Origin: Clostridia bacterium DTU030
Lineage (GTDB): Bacteria; Bacillota; DTU030
DNA length: 32,942 bases
Direction: 5' to 3'
Assembly (NCBI GenBank): GCA_001513125.1
Contig: LFSN01000038.1
Coordinates: forward strand, 8,890-41,831
Shown: positions 32,201 to 32,942 of the stretch, piece after piece
Layout: every line of letters begins with the position of its first letter
Numbering within the stretch: position 1 is the first letter of the stretch
Notes under the pieces: model-generated
The model's database searches: none
The model's input: the letters and a program-made list of their open reading frames with translations, nothing else
Told to the model about the DNA's origin: nothing
Translations under genes and position numbers: made by a program

Positions 32201-32661
32201 GGAATGGGGAACCTATGCTCTTTGCCACCTTAGAGGACCTTACCGGCTCGGTGGAGGTAGTTGTCTTCCCCCGCTTATTTTCCGAAAACCGCTCCCTGCT
32301 GGTGGATGATGCCCGCCTCCTGGTTGAGGGTGTGGTCAACTGGCAGGAAACGGAGGTCAAGATTATTGCCGAAAGGATCTCTCCCCTGGAAGCCCAGGGC
32401 CAGGGGAAAGGGGTAAAATCCCTGTACCTTGCCCTTTCCAGCCGGCGGGAGCCAACCCTGGACCAGGTTTTTGCCCTGCTCAGGCAGTATCCCGGGCCAA
32501 GCCCCGTCTACCTTTATTTCCGGCAGGAAAGGAAACTGCACCAGCTGCCGGATCAGCTGGCTGTTGAGCTCCAGGAAGAATTGCTGGCAGCCCTGGAAGC
32601 CCTATTGGGCCCCGGGGAAGTGGCCGTTAAAGGGGGTCCCGGTCCGGCCGGTGGGGGTTAA
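29227..32661 (+). CDS. dnaE: DNA polymerase III alpha subunit (DnaE)
   Basis: Replicative-type polymerase, 1144 aa from GTG 29227; AAGGGGTG lies six bases upstream. GTG 29218 in frame overlaps that site. The PHP domain starts at HLHVHTEYS (6-14). The palm active site has PDIDIDF at 396-402 (Asp 399 and 401) and KMDFLGL with Asp 550. A thumb/fingers region and the conserved FAGYGFNKSHSAAYALVAYQ segment follow; an OB-fold-type nucleic-acid domain lies near the C-terminus (about 970-1040). There is no exonuclease domain, so it is DnaE rather than PolC. In Firmicutes DnaE extends primers at the lagging strand beside PolC. It is divergent from ytrHI. Confidence 0.98.
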   Translation: MSDFIHLHVHTEYSLLDGASRIDDLVRKAASLEMPALAITDHGAMYGVVDFYKACKREGIKPILGCEVYVAPRSMQDREPRIDDNLYHLVLLAESKEGYRNLMALVSEAYLHGFYYKPRVDKELLARYSKGLICLSGCIAGEIPTYLLQDDWEGARAAALAYREIFGPDGFFLELQDHGMAEEEEVNRKLIGLGRELGLPLVATNDVHYVEKADARPHDVLLCIQTGKTIEDTNRLRFPSAEFYLKRGEEMAALFPSLPEALTNTLAIAERCQVELEFGSLHLPHFPVPGDSSANDYLAELCQRGLRERYATVSPAMEERLQYELDVIIRMGYASYFLIVWDLVRFARERGILVGPGRGSAAGSLVAYCLGITNVDPLAHGLFFERFLNPERVSMPDIDIDFCDDRRNEIIDYVVERYGADRVAQIITFGTMAARGAIRDVGRVYGFPYGEVDRLAKMIPMEPGMTIARALEANRELAELVAADPALEQLVKTARSLEGLPRHASVHAAGVVIAKEPLTQYVPLQKTSDGVVTTQFPWETIEELGLLKMDFLGLRTLTVIQNAIEIVAASRGEKIDLDKIPLDDEKTFRLLQAGDTTGVFQLESVGMRNLIKELQPTSLADVVALVALYRPGPLGSGMVEDYIARKHGRREVEYLHPALEPILAETYGIILYQEQVMQIASDLAGFSLGQADLLRRAMGKKKPEVIAAQREQFLAGAAKKGIAADVAGHIFYLMAHFAGYGFNKSHSAAYALVAYQTAYLKANYPVEYMAALISSVMENTDKVALYIEECRRLGIEILPPDINESLVDFSVIGGKIRFGLAAVKNVGRGAIENIIAARQEGGNFVSLTDFCRRVDLRVVNKKVLESLIKCGAFGSLGQYRARMLAGLDDILERAQRYQQEKLSGQHSLLELLGTETETQEDKLPQVPEFTPERLLALEKETVGLYISGHPLAPYSHILREHTVSSKDLEELADGQRVMLGGILVAGKQILTRNGEPMLFATLEDLTGSVEVVVFPRLFSENRSLLVDDARLLVEGVVNWQETEVKIIAERISPLEAQGQGKGVKSLYLALSSRREPTLDQVFALLRQYPGPSPVYLYFRQERKLHQLPDQLAVELQEELLAALEALLGPGEVAVKGGPGPAGGG

Positions 32662-32793
32662 AATTTCTCCCAGATAAGAGGAATATAATGCCAGAAGGGC
32701 GAAGGAATGGAGGGGGCTTTAATTAGATAAGTTCCTTTTAATTAACAGTTGCTATCTCCTAGTAACGACAGAGAAAAGGGGGCTTTCGGGAGC

Positions 32794-32942
32794 ATGTGGA
32801 CGGTGGTTTATATTGCCCGCAACCGAATTGAGGCTGAGACCTTGAAAGGCATACTGAACAGCGAAGGGCTCTTGGTCATGCTCCGGACAGTCGGCATCCC
32901 CCATCTGGGAGATGCGGGAAATGTGGAGATATTGGTGCCGGA
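32794..32942 (+). CDS. DUF2007-like protein, 5' part
   Basis: 49 codons are visible before the window ends, from ATG 32794 with GGGAG just upstream. The reading frame begins MWTVVYIARNRIEAETLKGIL and continues with LVMLRTVGIPHLGDAGNVEI followed by LVP. The pattern of a short protein that starts with a VYIARNxxEAExLKxxL segment and has LRTVGIPHLG resembles DUF2007, a family of small proteins sometimes called putative signal-transducing. It is 132 bases after dnaE. A weak SigH-like pair (AGAGGAATA, 12 bases, GGCGAAGGA) lies between but fails at the GAAT core. No function is assigned. Confidence 0.6.
   Translation, partial: MWTVVYIARNRIEAETLKGILNSEGLLVMLRTVGIPHLGDAGNVEILVP

Noticed and set aside
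32677-32706. SigH-like sequence after dnaE (AGAGGAATA, 12 bases, GGCGAAGGA)
   Set aside because: The -10 core is GAAG instead of GAAT and the following bases are not A/T; too weak next to the other sites.

Overview
The window looks like chromosomal DNA of a spore-forming, strictly anaerobic member of the Firmicutes (class Clostridia, in the broad Moorella/Desulfotomaculum/Pelotomaculum sense). This placement is inferred from gene content: ytrH/ytrI sporulation genes divergent from dnaE, sepF, a tungsten-type aldehyde:ferredoxin oxidoreductase, a small clostridial ferredoxin, strong GGAGG ribosome binding sites with many GTG/TTG starts, and promoter sequences of the sporulation sigma factor SigH type. 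The DNA is GC-rich and dense in genes. I see no rRNA, tRNA, CRISPR array, insertion sequence or phage gene. I cannot name the species.

Layout. 1-2700: the 3' end of a DUF3160 protein, an overlapping FG-GAP-like anchored protein, and a zinc-ribbon methyltransferase. 3016-4665: an FAD/NAD oxidoreductase plus DUF1667 pair. 4842-8539: a secreted amidase, cobO, a cupin, lgt, an AbrB-like protein and a ferredoxin, mostly separate units on the + strand. 8660-14864 (- strand): a MoaD-like protein and an aldehyde:ferredoxin oxidoreductase behind a long leader with an attenuator-like terminator, a thioredoxin-domain (YyaL-type) protein, and an unassigned seven-bladed propeller. 15105-15577: an FMN-binding-type lipoprotein with a frameshift near its end. 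15855-17102 (- strand): a DAACS symporter. 17504-20066: MarR regulator, MATE exporter and cyclase-family hydrolase. 20426-22164: nth-queG. 22276-24679: a dolichol/phytol-kinase-like protein, a DUF92 (VTE6-like) protein, DUF503 and DUF2284. 24805-26241: HAD hydrolase and sfsA. 26328-27754: medium-chain dehydrogenase and a thiamine-binding-type protein. 27908-28291: sepF. 28328-29097 (- strand): ytrH-ytrI. 29227-32661: dnaE. From 32794: the start of a DUF2007-like protein that runs off the window.

The most informative signals outside genes are these. (1) There are five intergenic sequences with the SigH promoter architecture (RnAGGAwWW, 11-12 nt, RnnGAATww): three full core matches, before cobO, the cyclase gene and sepF, and two with one core mismatch, before the FAD oxidoreductase and lgt. 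(2) The aldehyde:ferredoxin oxidoreductase has a good SigA promoter followed by a ~190-nt leader with stem-loops and an intrinsic terminator, which suggests an attenuator or riboswitch. (3) The marR promoter is bracketed by 8-bp inverted repeats. Among proteins, the adjacent VTE5-like and VTE6-like genes suggest a two-step isoprenoid-alcohol phosphorylation pathway, and the symporter lacks the residues that bind acidic side chains in GltPh. No single locus is an obviously new defence or mobile system.
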